Source: Syntrophorhabdaceae bacterium (lineage in GTDB: Bacteria; Desulfobacterota; Syntrophorhabdia; Syntrophorhabdales; Syntrophorhabdaceae). From it: a DNA stretch of 64,000 bases. The notes under the pieces were generated by a model, which searched no databases, was not told the DNA's origin, and was given only the letters and a program-made list of their open reading frames with translations. A program made the position numbers and the translations under genes. Location: contig DASXUJ010000062.1 in assembly GCA_036504895.1 (NCBI GenBank), positions 124,001 through 188,000 on the forward strand. Direction: 5' to 3'. Below are positions 23,997 to 33,751 of this stretch, in pieces (position 1 is the stretch's first letter; every line of letters starts with the position of its first letter).

Positions 23997-25484
23997 CTAC
24001 CCCTTGATGTTTCCTATCGGCATCAATCGCACTACCCTGCTGCTGAGACCGGCGAGCTCGGTAGCCTCTGCGACCTCATCGATGTCCTTATAGGCCCCAC
24101 CCGCTTCTTCCGCCAGACCCGCCATAGAGCTCGAGCGGACATAGATTCCCCGTTCCTCCATGGCTCTCTGGAGAGTCCTCCCCTGGACCAACTTCTTTGC
24201 CTGATGCCTGCTCATCCTTCTCCCGCTGCCGTGGGCGGTCGAATAAAAGGCCTCATTGCCTGAGATCATGCCTGCAAGGAGGTAAGAGCCCGTCTCCATG
24301 CTCCCACCAATGATCACGGGCTGACCCGTCTGCCGGTACTTCTCGGGGATCCCTTCCATTCCCGGCCCGAAGGCTCTCGTGGAGCCTTTTCTGTGCACCA
24401 CCACATCGCGCTGCCTTCCGTTTACCAGATGGCGCTCCATTTTGGCCGTATTGTGAGCCACGTCGTATACCATGTGCATTCCCAAATCACGCGGGTCGCG
24501 GTCAAACACTTCCGAAAATACCTCCCGCACCCGGTGGAGAATCATCTGCCGGTTCGCATAGGCCATGTTCGCCGCGCATTTCGTCGCGGCAAAATAATCC
24601 TGCCCTTCCGGGGAAAGGAACGGGGCTGAAGCCAGCTCCCGGTCCCTTAGATGGATACCATATTTCTTTTCAGCCACACTGAGAAATATTTTGAGATAAT
24701 CGGAGGCAACCTGATGACCGAATCCACGGCTCCCGCAGTGGAACATAAGGACCACCTGGTTCGGGATGGTAAACCCCATGAGGCGCGCCTTCTCCGGGTC
24801 GAATATATTTTCAGGTTTCGCCACCTGGATCTCGCAGTAATGGTTGCCTGAACCGAGAGTGCCCAACTGGTCGGTCCCCCGTTCCACCGCCCTGTCGCTT
24901 ATCTTTGCGGGGTCCGCGCCTTTGAGGCAGCCGTTCTCTTCAGTCATCTCCAGATCCTCGGGCCAGGCGCAGCCCCTTTTGTAACACCACTGGGCGCCGG
25001 AACTCAGGATTTCATCAAATTCTTTCCGCGAGAGTTTGACGAACCCCTTGCTGCCCACTCCCGCAGGCACTTTGTGGAATAGCCTGTCTACCAGTGTCTT
25101 GAGGCGGGGCTTGACCTCGTCGAATGTGAGGTTCGTACGGACAAGCCTCATTCCGCAGTTTATATCGAATCCGATTCCCCCCGGTGAGATTACGCCTTTT
25201 TCAGGATCAAAAGCAGCCACGCCGCCTATGGGAAAACCGTATCCCCAGTGTCCATCGGGCATACAGCAGGCATGTCCGATAATCCCGGGGAGACAGGCAA
25301 CATTCGTGATTTGGTCGAAGACCCCGTCGTCCATGGCATTAATGATCTGCTCGGTGCCATAAATACGTGCGGGCACATGCATACCGGGCTTATATGTAAC
25401 GGGGATCTCCCAGAGAGTGGGGGAGCGTCTTGTAAGAACTTCCGGCCTTGCCATTTCCTTTACCTTAGGGAAAGGTTTAATCAT
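23997..25484 (-). CDS. rtcB: RNA-splicing ligase RtcB
   Basis: A 495-aa protein of the long RtcB form. Metal and GTP-site motifs are visible: MPDGHWGYGFPIGGVAAF, GGIGFDINCGMRL (the Asp and Cys that bind manganese), GSGNHYCEIQ, FHCGSRGFGHQ, MVYDVAHNTAK, RKGSTRAFGPG and the terminal AHGSGRRMSR that contains the guanylylated His. It joins 2',3'-cyclic-phosphate and 5'-OH RNA ends. In bacteria it repairs cleaved tRNA and rRNA. The start is uncertain: the ATG at 25484 directly abuts an AGGAGG, so the ATG at 25454 with an AAGG 8 nt before it may be used. Confidence 0.93.
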   Translation of the reverse strand: MIKPFPKVKEMARPEVLTRRSPTLWEIPVTYKPGMHVPARIYGTEQIINAMDDGVFDQITNVACLPGIIGHACCMPDGHWGYGFPIGGVAAFDPEKGVISPGGIGFDINCGMRLVRTNLTFDEVKPRLKTLVDRLFHKVPAGVGSKGFVKLSRKEFDEILSSGAQWCYKRGCAWPEDLEMTEENGCLKGADPAKISDRAVERGTDQLGTLGSGNHYCEIQVAKPENIFDPEKARLMGFTIPNQVVLMFHCGSRGFGHQVASDYLKIFLSVAEKKYGIHLRDRELASAPFLSPEGQDYFAATKCAANMAYANRQMILHRVREVFSEVFDRDPRDLGMHMVYDVAHNTAKMERHLVNGRQRDVVVHRKGSTRAFGPGMEGIPEKYRQTGQPVIIGGSMETGSYLLAGMISGNEAFYSTAHGSGRRMSRHQAKKLVQGRTLQRAMEERGIYVRSSSMAGLAEEAGGAYKDIDEVAEATELAGLSSRVVRLMPIGNIKG

Positions 25485-25582
25485 CCTCCTGGATTTTGGC
25501 AATCGGGGAAATGTGGGACCCAAAAGACGAATGACGTGATTTTCCTGAAAAATGAAATCTAACCTGCGGCGAGGGCTGAATC

Positions 25583-26152
25583 TTATCCTTCGCGCCATTC
25601 CCCGACGAAAACCATCCCTTCCGCCACCTCTGATGCCTTTTCTCTATCGAAAAGGTATTCCACGAGGGTAAGAGAAAATTCCACCGCCACACCCGCACCG
25701 CGGCCGGTAATCACATTTCCGTCGACTGCCACCGCACCTGAAATAACCTCGGCATTCGTGATGAGATGTCTGAATTCGGGATGACAGGCGACGCGACGGC
25801 CGTCAATAAGACCGTGATGATGGAGCACTATGGCAGGGGCAGCACAGAGGGCGCCATAGAGTTTTTCCTCCTCGGCCTGTTGCTTCAAAAGGTGAATTAC
25901 CGCCTTCGAGTCACGAAGATGCTCTGAACCGGGCATCCCGCCGGGAAGTACCACGAGGTCATAGGCATCATTGACGCATTCCGCGACCAGACGGTCGGCC
26001 ATCAATTTTACGCCCCTGGAGCCGACTATCTGAAGTCCGCTCACGGATGCGACCGTTACCTGCGCCCCTGCCCTCCTCAGCACATCGATGATGCAGACCG
26101 CTTCCAGTTCTTCACTGCCGTCGGCTATAGGTACTATAACGGCCCTATCCAA
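25583..26152 (-). CDS. DJ-1/PfpI family protein (YajL-like)
   Basis: A 189-aa single-domain DJ-1 protein. The nucleophile elbow has C103 in GALCAAPAIVLHHHG, and the partner Glu lies in DGSEELEAV (residues 11-19). The end GRGAGVAVEFSLTLVEYL is typical of the YajL/DJ-1 branch. Members act as glyoxalases, deglycase-like or oxidative-stress proteins; the activity of this one cannot be read from sequence. It lies 98 bp before rtcB in the same direction and may be transcribed with it. Confidence 0.85.
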   Translation of the reverse strand: MDRAVIVPIADGSEELEAVCIIDVLRRAGAQVTVASVSGLQIVGSRGVKLMADRLVAECVNDAYDLVVLPGGMPGSEHLRDSKAVIHLLKQQAEEEKLYGALCAAPAIVLHHHGLIDGRRVACHPEFRHLITNAEVISGAVAVDGNVITGRGAGVAVEFSLTLVEYLFDREKASEVAEGMVFVGEWREG

Positions 26153-26209
26153 TGGTACCTCCTCATGCCTGCCGCCTCTTCCCTTTCATCGAAATGGGGA
26201 GGAAAGCTG

Positions 26210-26416
26210 TCAACCGGAGAAGTTCGCCTTCACCCATCCCGAATTAAGAGCCACATGCGCTGCCCCCAGCAGCGCCGTCATAATACCGCCTGCAACATGT
26301 ACCACTTCAAAAGCCTCCGTTCCTATGTATCCTCCGAATACTGCGGTGATCACCTGATTGAGAAGGGTGAAAAAGAGCACACCATTTACGATTTTCAACA
26401 GTCGAATTCTCTTCAT
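26210..26416 (-). CDS. Small two-helix membrane protein, DUF4405-like
   Basis: A 68-aa protein with two membrane helices (about 7-28 and 38-56) and two histidines, H40 and H54, in VVHVAGG and GAAHVALNSGWVKANF. This pattern matches the small DUF4405-type membrane proteins related to cytochrome b561 helices, so heme b binding is possible but unproven. It is about 57 bp upstream of the DJ-1 gene on the same strand. Confidence 0.65.
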   Translation of the reverse strand: MKRIRLLKIVNGVLFFTLLNQVITAVFGGYIGTEAFEVVHVAGGIMTALLGAAHVALNSGWVKANFSG

Positions 26417-26552
26417 CCATGTCGCTCCGCCGGCTCGAAGCCCTGTTTTTCACACATTAAGCCCTCCCTGAGCCGGATGCAAGGGCAGCAGTCGTGACGG
26501 ACCTCCCGGATTGGGTGAGAAAATAGTACCATCAGGTTATTATCCCATGGCC

Positions 26553-27731
26553 TTAAGAGCGCACTTTAAACTGGGCGATCATCTGTTCAAGGGCCTCTGC
26601 TACCTGGGCTACCCGAATCGCGGCGGGGCCCGTCTCATGAATTGTCCTGGACGTTTCACTCATAACCGCCGATACCTTCTGTATATTACCGGCCGTCTGG
26701 CTCGTGGTCGCAGTCTCCTGTTCGACCGCCACGGCAATTTGATTGATCTGAGTATCGACCGTATTCATTTGACCCACGATAGTACGGAGAAATTCTCTGG
26801 ATTGGTTGGCCTTTTCAGTGCCCACCTCCACCTCCCTCACGCTCTCGTCAATAGAGATGACGATACTGTGAGTCTCGAGCTGCATCGCCTCGATGGTCCG
26901 TGCGATCTCCCCTGTGGCCACCGTGGTGCGCTCCGCCAGCTTACGCACCTCATCCGCCACCACGGCAAAGCCCCTTCCGTGCTCGCCCGCCCGGGCCGCT
27001 TCGATGGCCGCATTGAGGGCAAGCAGGTTGGTCTGATCCGCAATGTCGTTTATAAATCCCACCACCTGTCCGACCTGGTCCGATTTTGCCCCCAGGGTCT
27101 GCACAAAATGGGCGAGACCCTTCACTTTTTCGGCGATATTCTTCATCACTTCCACTGTTTCTTCTATGATGGTGCCACCCGCATGTATCGCCTGATTGGA
27201 GTGCTTCGAACTGTCCGCAGCCAGCGTGCAGTTACGGGCGATCTCCGAAGATGTCGACGAGAGCTCTTCGGAAGCAACGGCAATTGAGTTGACCTGCGAG
27301 GAGATCTCCTCAAAAGCCGATACCATCTGCTCGATCGTGGCCCGCATTTTTGCGGACGCCGAAGACATCTCATCGCTGTCCTCGGCAACATGCTTCATTA
27401 TACGCCGGAGGTTATCGATAAACCCGTTGAACTGGCGGCCAATTTCGCCCAGCTCGTCACGGGATTCCACCTCCACCTGTTTGGTGAGGTCTCCCCTGGT
27501 CACCTGCCCGATAGCTTCTACCGTCTTCTTCAGGCCAGCCGTAATAGTACCGGCCAGGCCGAAGCTGGCAGCAAGGGAGGCAACGGTCGCGACACCGATC
27601 AGCGAAAACTGCACTACCGGCGGGTAAGCGGCGTAGATCGCCCATGCAAGCACCAGAAGAAAAAATATAAAGACGCACGGCGCAATCAGTAGTTTCTGAG
27701 ATATCCGCAAATCGGCAAAAATCTGTTTCAC
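26553..27731 (-). CDS. Methyl-accepting chemotaxis protein without a periplasmic sensor
   Basis: A 392-aa transducer. Two membrane helices (about 12-32 and 40-60) are joined by a loop of only a few residues. HAMP (about 62-115) follows, then a cytoplasmic signalling domain with the classic tip [41 protein letters not shown]. With no ligand-binding domain it may sense membrane state or internal signals, or depend on partner receptors. The EAARAGE tip differs from the EAEKAGE tip of the Wsp-like MCPs, which suggests another CheA/CheW array. No che gene is adjacent. Confidence 0.88.
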   Translation of the reverse strand: MKQIFADLRISQKLLIAPCVFIFFLLVLAWAIYAAYPPVVQFSLIGVATVASLAASFGLAGTITAGLKKTVEAIGQVTRGDLTKQVEVESRDELGEIGRQFNGFIDNLRRIMKHVAEDSDEMSSASAKMRATIEQMVSAFEEISSQVNSIAVASEELSSTSSEIARNCTLAADSSKHSNQAIHAGGTIIEETVEVMKNIAEKVKGLAHFVQTLGAKSDQVGQVVGFINDIADQTNLLALNAAIEAARAGEHGRGFAVVADEVRKLAERTTVATGEIARTIEAMQLETHSIVISIDESVREVEVGTEKANQSREFLRTIVGQMNTVDTQINQIAVAVEQETATTSQTAGNIQKVSAVMSETSRTIHETGPAAIRVAQVAEALEQMIAQFKVRS

Positions 27732-27903
27732 GATGCCCTCCCCTATTGAGGTGATTCCCCCAAATAATTCAGATCAAGGTCATTCCACCCCTGAAGGGCG
27801 GCTGTCCTTATCTTACGCTATTGTAGCCGACGCCGGGGTATTTCGGGTCCATCTTTGCACCCGGGCGGTATCTAATTTGTTTATCGGTATTCTCGGAAAA
27901 GCC

Positions 27904-28593
27904 TTAAATGATTATGCCCTTTTCAACTTTATTTTTCTCAATTTGGGATAAATCGAGTTGTTTCATAATGACAACGCCTGCGCTCTTCATCTCCTCGATG
28001 GCTGCGGCAGCGGTATCCGACGCGATCCCCCTGGAAAGGCTTTCTATTACGATAGTGGAAAAACCCCTTTTTCTGCCGTCGAGGGCGGTATATTTCACAC
28101 AGTAATCGATAGCAACCCCGAAGATTACGATTTTCTCTACCTTTTTGGAACGGAGCAGGCTTTCGAGCGCGGTCTCATTACCACCCTCATCCTGAAAGGC
28201 TGAATAGCTATCGAACCGGGAATCGGCACCTTTTTTCACTATTTCATGAAAGAGGCCGTTGTCGATAAGAATCGCGGCCTTTTCCGTGGCCTGCACGCAA
28301 TGGGGGGGCCAGAGCATCTGTCTTCTTCCGTCGACCTCCACCGTATCTCCCGCTTTTTTTCCTTTATGAGACGTGAAGAAGGAGACATGGTCCGGAGGAT
28401 GCCAGTCCTGGGAGCCGAAAACAAGGAACCCCGCCGTCTTCAGGAGACGCGCCGCCGCCTCGACCTCATCGATATAGTTCTTGCCCGTCCCCGGCACCGC
28501 AAGAGATCCGGCGGCAAATTGGGTAAAATCCCCCTGCATGTCAATGACGAGGGCCGCGATGCCCTTTCCTTTCTCTCTTTCCCTGCTGTTCAT
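27904..28593 (-). CDS. pncA: Nicotinamidase / isochorismatase family hydrolase
   Basis: A 229-aa cysteine hydrolase from an ATG after AAGGAGAG. It has the nicotinamidase triad elements: Asp in LVIDMQGDF, the metal-binding SQDWHPPDHVSF (Asp and two His), the segment QMLWPPHCVQ, and the nucleophile Cys in GVAIDYCVKYTALDG. It would convert nicotinamide to nicotinate for NAD salvage. NAD synthetase (nadE) lies 3 kb away on the same strand, which is consistent. It begins about 60 bp after nrdJ ends. Confidence 0.85.
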   Translation of the reverse strand: MNSREREKGKGIAALVIDMQGDFTQFAAGSLAVPGTGKNYIDEVEAAARLLKTAGFLVFGSQDWHPPDHVSFFTSHKGKKAGDTVEVDGRRQMLWPPHCVQATEKAAILIDNGLFHEIVKKGADSRFDSYSAFQDEGGNETALESLLRSKKVEKIVIFGVAIDYCVKYTALDGRKRGFSTIVIESLSRGIASDTAAAAIEEMKSAGVVIMKQLDLSQIEKNKVEKGIII

Positions 28594-28652
28594 CGATCTC
28601 TCCTTTTCCTGGAAGCAACGAAGGTGCAATCCCCCGGGCACCCCTATGGGGT

Positions 28653-30338
28653 TTAACAAATCTGCTGAGACGAACACGAAAGCACCTGAAAAGCCCGGCT
28701 CTTATCGCGGAATACGGTGGTCCCTTTAAGGCCGCTCCGAAAGGCCTGCTCGTATATCGCTATAATCGCATCAGGCGTCGCGGATGCGGGGAGATTGATG
28801 GTTTTCGAAACCGCGTTATCCACATGTCTCTGGAATACCCCCTGGATCCTGAGATGGATGAGCGGCGGGATCTGGTGGGCAGTACGGAAAAGTTCATCCG
28901 GCGGTTTTGCATACCGGGAGTCCTCCCTCATCTCCTCATAGAGAGGATCTCTTATCTCGAGCTCGACGTCTCCAAGAAGACGGCGCGTGTACCGGATGTC
29001 GTATACAGGCTCTATACCTCCCGAACAACCCGCAATAATGCTCAAGGTCCCTGTGGGCGCCACGGTGGTAGTGGTGGCGTTGCGCTGGGGCATGTTTTTC
29101 CTGTCCCACGTGCTTCCTTTATAATTAGGGAAGACCCCCCGCTCCTCGGCAAGGCGGGCCGATGCGGTTTTCGATTCCTTCTGGATAAAGCTCATGACCT
29201 CTTCTCCCGCCTTCTCCGCCGAAGGGGAATCATACGGGATGCCCAGGCGTATGAGCATGTGGGCGAACCCCATAACGCCCAGCCCTATCTTGCGGTTGCC
29301 CCTCGTCACTTTATCTATGCCGCCGATGGGATACCTGCCCATTTCGATTACATTATCCAGAAATCTCACCCCAAGGTGAACGAGGTCTCCCAGCCTTTTC
29401 CAGTCTATCGTCCCCTTCAGCGCAATTTTCGAGAGGTTGATGGAGCCGAGACAGCACGATTCATAGGGGAGAAGGGGTTGCTCTCCGCACGGGTTCGTCG
29501 CTTCTATGTCTCCCATGTGGGGAGTCGGATTGGCCCTGTTAATGGTGTCAATGAAAAGGACCCCCGGTTCTCCTGATATCCAGGCTGATTCAGCGATTAG
29601 TCTGAAGAGGTCGCGGGCTTTCAGCCTCTTCGTTGTCTGCTTCGTTCTCGGGTTAAGAAGGGCAAAATCCTCTCCTCCCGCATAAGCTTTCATAAATTCA
29701 TCCGTAACCGCAACCGAGAGGTTGAAGTTGGTGAGCTCATGAGGGTCTCTCTTTATGGTTATGAATTCCTCTATATCAGGGTGGTCGATCCTGAGGACGC
29801 CCATATTCGCCCCCCTGCGGGTACCGCCCTGCTTAATCACTTCGGTGGCAACATTGATAACTCTAATGAAGGATACGGGACCGCTCGCCTCGCCCATGGT
29901 GGAAAATACCCTGTCATTCTTGGGCCTGAGTCTCGAGAAGGAAAACCCGGTGCCCCCGCCTGTTCTATGCACCATGGCTGTCTCTTTTACTACGTCGAAT
30001 ATGGATTCCAAAGAGTCAAAGACAGGCAAGACAAAGCAGGCCGCCAATTGGCCCAGTTCCCTGCCCGCATTCATGAGGGTCGGGGAATTAGGCAGGAACT
30101 CGAGATTGGAAAGCATCGTATAAAATTCCTCTTCCCTCTCGGCTTTCCGGGCAGAATCAAATTCGTCCTCGCCCCCGGCAATATGGCGTGCCACCCGCCT
30201 GAACATATCAAGCGGCGTTTCGATGACCGATCCTGATTCATCCCTGAGGAGGTACCTCTTCCTCAAGACGAGGATCGCGCTCTGATCCATCTTTTCTTCC
30301 CTAACCGTGATGCCCGACTGAGTCTTCTCTAGCCCCAT
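28653..30338 (-). CDS. nrdJ: Adenosylcobalamin-dependent (class II) ribonucleotide reductase
   Basis: A 561-aa protein from an ATG after AAAAGGA. It contains the RNR barrel signatures: LPNSPTLMNAGRELGQLAACFVLPV with the first redox Cys, RTGGGTGFSFSRLRP, NPCGEQPLLPYESCCLGSINL with the thiyl-radical Cys, and the phosphate loop APTGTLSIIAGCSGG. The C-terminus ends VLSCSSQQIC, which can supply the swinging dithiol. It is one of the shorter forms (long ones reach 700 or more). It makes deoxyribonucleotides using B12 with or without oxygen, so the cell needs cobalamin. No riboswitch-like leader is seen upstream. Confidence 0.93.
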   Translation of the reverse strand: MGLEKTQSGITVREEKMDQSAILVLRKRYLLRDESGSVIETPLDMFRRVARHIAGGEDEFDSARKAEREEEFYTMLSNLEFLPNSPTLMNAGRELGQLAACFVLPVFDSLESIFDVVKETAMVHRTGGGTGFSFSRLRPKNDRVFSTMGEASGPVSFIRVINVATEVIKQGGTRRGANMGVLRIDHPDIEEFITIKRDPHELTNFNLSVAVTDEFMKAYAGGEDFALLNPRTKQTTKRLKARDLFRLIAESAWISGEPGVLFIDTINRANPTPHMGDIEATNPCGEQPLLPYESCCLGSINLSKIALKGTIDWKRLGDLVHLGVRFLDNVIEMGRYPIGGIDKVTRGNRKIGLGVMGFAHMLIRLGIPYDSPSAEKAGEEVMSFIQKESKTASARLAEERGVFPNYKGSTWDRKNMPQRNATTTTVAPTGTLSIIAGCSGGIEPVYDIRYTRRLLGDVELEIRDPLYEEMREDSRYAKPPDELFRTAHQIPPLIHLRIQGVFQRHVDNAVSKTINLPASATPDAIIAIYEQAFRSGLKGTTVFRDKSRAFQVLSCSSQQIC

Positions 30339-30375
30339 TGATATCCTTTTCATATGAAAAAAAATAATCTGAGAA

Positions 30376-30404
30376 AAATTAACTATTTCCGATCCCCCTG
30401 TCAA
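30376..30404 (-). promoter_or_regulatory. nrdJ promoter
   Basis: Minus strand TTGACA (30399-30404), 17-bp spacer, TAATTT (30376-30381), about 38 bp before the chosen start codon. Confidence 0.5.
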
Positions 30405-30502
30405 CCGGTCATCGGGAGCCCGGAGCGGTCTGAGTGTGACAAAGGTCATGTAATCGATCCGATTCCTCAACGTATACTGTCTCTTCAGTCTATCGACGGT
30501 TT

Positions 30503-31636
30503 ATGGAGAGTTTGAAGGCTATAGCGCTTTTATGCGCGGGTACCATTATACTGTGCCTGCTCTTTCTCTTTTTCCGCACCCGGATAAAGGAAAGGCAGAG
30601 TCATGGGCTCCCTGCGCCCGCCCCAGTGAAAACGGCCCGCCTTGTCGGATCCCATGATAACCGGTACGAACAGGACCCCGAGATAGAGGCCGTCCTGAAC
30701 CTCTATCCCGTGCTTAAAGCAATCCCCTATGTTCTTGTCCCGGAAGGGGCTGTCCTCAAGTCCGCCGACGCCGTGGAAGCGTCGGCGAGGAGAGAGATGG
30801 AGCAAAGGATATCGGCCTGTGGCCTGTTGCAGGCCAACTCAGGCAAACTCCTCAATCTTCTGAGGGACCCGGAGTCGAATCCGGGCGAGATCACTATCAT
30901 CGTCTCCACGAACCCGGTGTTTTCGGCAAAGCTTCTTCGGGCCGTCAATTCCGTCTATTTCAGTCTTCCCCGCAGGATCACGTCGGTGGGGCGGGCAATT
31001 ACCCTTCTGGGATATAACAACGTGAGGTCCCTGGTGCTCCAGGACGCGCTACAGAGTATGATCCCGGTCAACCGAGCCGGCTCGGACACTTCGGTAAAAA
31101 TATGGGTCCATTCGGCCATCGTCTCGGCTTGCTCGGCATACCTTGGAAAAACGAATTTCGGTCTATCGGAATATGAGCTTGCGACCATGGGCCTGCTCCA
31201 TGACATAGGAAAGTACTATATGGAGGGCTCCGATCCAGGACCGCATGCTCACCCGGGCGTCCCTCTTCCTTTATGGGAGGAGCAGACCTACGGTTTCACC
31301 CATGCCTTCCTCGGTTCTCTTGTTGTGGAGAAGTGGCGACTGCCTGCCCTTGTCTCCCGTGCCATCGCCCATCACCATGACCCGTCGTTCAGCTCCCCCG
31401 GGAATATACCCGCGGATTGCATCAGGCAAAGCTTCATCGTTTGCCTGGCCGATCTGACGGCAAAGCTTCTCGATTACGGCGGAGCCGGAGACGGGATACT
31501 TCCAATACGGCAGGAATACTTCAGAAATTTCGGTTTACCGGACGACCCGGCAGCCCTTATCACTCCCACGCTTATCAAAGAGGCCCATAAAGCGCGGAGT
31601 ATCGTAGAATCTTATGTGAGACCCATCACCGACTGA
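30503..31636 (+). CDS. Membrane-anchored HDOD-domain protein
   Basis: A 377-aa protein with one N-terminal membrane helix (residues 6-23), a linker, and an HDOD domain (about 90-310). Unlike many HDOD proteins, it keeps HD-phosphohydrolase-like residues (WVHSAIVS, GLLHDIGKYY, HAFLGSLV, AIAHHHD), so metal binding and hydrolysis remain possible. The family takes part in signalling and stress regulation, with largely unknown biochemistry. It is transcribed alone, divergent from nrdJ. No Shine-Dalgarno is obvious before the ATG. Confidence 0.82.
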   Translation: MESLKAIALLCAGTIILCLLFLFFRTRIKERQSHGLPAPAPVKTARLVGSHDNRYEQDPEIEAVLNLYPVLKAIPYVLVPEGAVLKSADAVEASARREMEQRISACGLLQANSGKLLNLLRDPESNPGEITIIVSTNPVFSAKLLRAVNSVYFSLPRRITSVGRAITLLGYNNVRSLVLQDALQSMIPVNRAGSDTSVKIWVHSAIVSACSAYLGKTNFGLSEYELATMGLLHDIGKYYMEGSDPGPHAHPGVPLPLWEEQTYGFTHAFLGSLVVEKWRLPALVSRAIAHHHDPSFSSPGNIPADCIRQSFIVCLADLTAKLLDYGGAGDGILPIRQEYFRNFGLPDDPAALITPTLIKEAHKARSIVESYVRPITD

Positions 31637-31666
31637 TCGAGATCGAAGAAAACCTCGTGTCGCTTT

Positions 31667-33751
31667 TTATCCGAAAAATTCACGCCCCGGGTCTTCGTCC
31701 GGTATCTCGTCCAGCAGGGCCAGCCAGACCGTTGCTTCGCCGTCACTCGGCGCGCGGTAATCTCCTCGGGGAGAAAGGGAACCGCCGGAGCCCACTTTCG
31801 GCGCATTCGCGATACAACTGCGCTTATATTGACTGTATGTGAAAAATCGTTCCAGAAAAACTTTGAGCCAGCTTTTTATTTCTCCGATGGAATATTGATT
31901 ACGCTGCTTCTCGGGAATATCGGGCCATGATCCCGACCTGCGGTCGCGCCATGCGGTCCAGGCGAGAAAAGCCACTTTGGTAGGCAAATAACCGAATCGA
32001 AGGATGTAGTAAAGGCTGAAGTCCTGAAGCTCATAGGGTCCGATCACGTGCTCCGAATGCTGGCCCGGCTCTTCATCGGTCATCCCCGGGATCAATTCCG
32101 GGCTTATGGACGTGGCGAGCACATCATAAAGCACGCTGCTCACATCCGCCCCCGCTTCACGAGTTTTGGCGAGCCAGCGGATCAGGTATTGGACCAGGGT
32201 TTTAGGGACGCTTGCGTTCACATGGTAATGGGCCATATGGTCACCCACCCCATAGGTCGACCAGCCGAGAGCCAGCTCACTAAGATCGCTTGTGCCCACG
32301 ACTAATCCCCCCTGAAGATTGGCGATGCGGAAAAGGTGGCTGGTCCGCTCCCCTGCCTGAACATTTTCGAATGCAATATCGTAGAGCGGCTCCCCTTCGG
32401 CGAAGGGGTGCTCCATGTCCCGAAACATCTGCATACAGCTCGGCCTGATATCTATTTCCCGCGTGGTGCAGCCCACCGAGGCCGTAAGCCTCCTCGCCTG
32501 ATCGAGTGTGCGCGCGCTGGTGGCGAATCCCGGCATTATGAAGGCAAGTATATTTTCCCTGGGCAGGGCCATGACATCCATGGCGCGGGCACAGACGATG
32601 AGCGCCTGGGTCGAGTCGAGTCCTCCCGATACCCCGATCACCACCTTCTTGATGCCCGTTGCCCGGAGTCTTTTTACCAACCCCTGCACCTGGATCTCAT
32701 AGACTTCGCTGCACCTTTCGTCCTGTCTCGAAGGATCGCTCGGCACAAAGGGGAAGCGCTCGTATTTCCTCTCCAGGGGGAGTCCCTCCCCGTCCGGGAG
32801 GTTAAGGTCCACCCGGATTTTACGGAACCGGCTGAGCTCCTCTTTATGGTATTCGCCATTCTGGCTGAAGCTGTTCTGGTACATACGGTCCTGGCTCAGG
32901 CGATCGAGGTCGACGTCACCCGTTATTATCTGAGGACCATAGGTGAAGCGTTGCGATTCCGCTACCAGGGAGCCGTTCTCACTGATTATCCCGTGACCGT
33001 CCCACGCGAGATCGGTGGTCGATTCACCGAAACCGGCGGCGGAATAGGCATAGGCAGCGATGCAACGCCCCGACTGGTTGGAGACGAGCTGTCTCCGGTA
33101 ATCGCCCTTGGTCACCGTCACGTTGGATGCCGAGAGATTGAGGAGGACCGTCGCTCCGGCAAGTGCCGCATATGAGGAGGGCGGGACCGGTACCCAGAGG
33201 TCTTCGCATATCTCCACATGGAACGACAGAAGGGGCTGCTTTTCAAACCTGAATATGAGGCTTGACCCGAAAGGAATATCCGGCTGCCCCGGAAGCTCGA
33301 TTGTATCACCCGGGGCCCTGGTGGCCGGAGCAAAATGGCGCAGCTCGTAATATTCCCGATAATTGGGCAGGTACGTCTTCGGCACCACTCCGAGTATACG
33401 CCCTTCGCACAGAATGACCGCACAATTAAAGAGCATGTCCCGGACTTTAAGGGGCAGGCCCACTGCCGCCACCACCGGCAGGTCCCGGGAGGCATCGATT
33501 ATTTTTGCGAGTCCTTTGATGCAGCCGTCGAGGAGCGCCTGCTGGTGGAAAAGGTCCTCACAGGTATAGGAGGAAAGACCCAATTCAGGGAAAAGGGCAA
33601 GCACGGCTTTTCTTTCTGCCGCGAGTCGCATTAAGGCAACCGTCTGTTCGGCATTGAAGGCAGGGTCCCCCACCTTTACTTCAGGTATGGCTATGGCGAG
33701 GCGCGCGAAGTTATGGCGGTAAAGATTGAAGAATGGCTTTCCCGATGTCAC
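31667..33751 (-). CDS. nadE: Glutamine-dependent NAD+ synthetase
   Basis: A 694-aa two-domain enzyme. The N-terminal nitrilase-type glutaminase (about 15-300) has Glu in [11 protein letters not shown], Lys in [10 protein letters not shown] and the nucleophile Cys in [10 protein letters not shown]. The C-terminal synthetase (about 350-690) has the pyrophosphatase loop [31 protein letters not shown], and a lid segment near the end. It converts deamido-NAD to NAD+ using ammonia tunnelled from glutamine. The length fits the mycobacterial-type long form. Its start overlaps the end of ilvD by 4 bp (ATGA). Together with pncA it marks a nicotinate-based NAD route. Confidence 0.93.
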   Translation of the reverse strand: MTSGKPFFNLYRHNFARLAIAIPEVKVGDPAFNAEQTVALMRLAAERKAVLALFPELGLSSYTCEDLFHQQALLDGCIKGLAKIIDASRDLPVVAAVGLPLKVRDMLFNCAVILCEGRILGVVPKTYLPNYREYYELRHFAPATRAPGDTIELPGQPDIPFGSSLIFRFEKQPLLSFHVEICEDLWVPVPPSSYAALAGATVLLNLSASNVTVTKGDYRRQLVSNQSGRCIAAYAYSAAGFGESTTDLAWDGHGIISENGSLVAESQRFTYGPQIITGDVDLDRLSQDRMYQNSFSQNGEYHKEELSRFRKIRVDLNLPDGEGLPLERKYERFPFVPSDPSRQDERCSEVYEIQVQGLVKRLRATGIKKVVIGVSGGLDSTQALIVCARAMDVMALPRENILAFIMPGFATSARTLDQARRLTASVGCTTREIDIRPSCMQMFRDMEHPFAEGEPLYDIAFENVQAGERTSHLFRIANLQGGLVVGTSDLSELALGWSTYGVGDHMAHYHVNASVPKTLVQYLIRWLAKTREAGADVSSVLYDVLATSISPELIPGMTDEEPGQHSEHVIGPYELQDFSLYYILRFGYLPTKVAFLAWTAWRDRRSGSWPDIPEKQRNQYSIGEIKSWLKVFLERFFTYSQYKRSCIANAPKVGSGGSLSPRGDYRAPSDGEATVWLALLDEIPDEDPGREFFG

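Noticed and set aside
30339-30502. Cobalamin riboswitch upstream of nrdJ
   Set aside because: The leader from the -10 to the start codon is only about 30-40 nt and lacks any B12-box-like sequence.
32336-33175. 279-codon plus-strand open frame inside nadE
   Set aside because: It is antisense to the nitrilase and synthetase domains of nadE. It has no ribosome site and no recognisable family.
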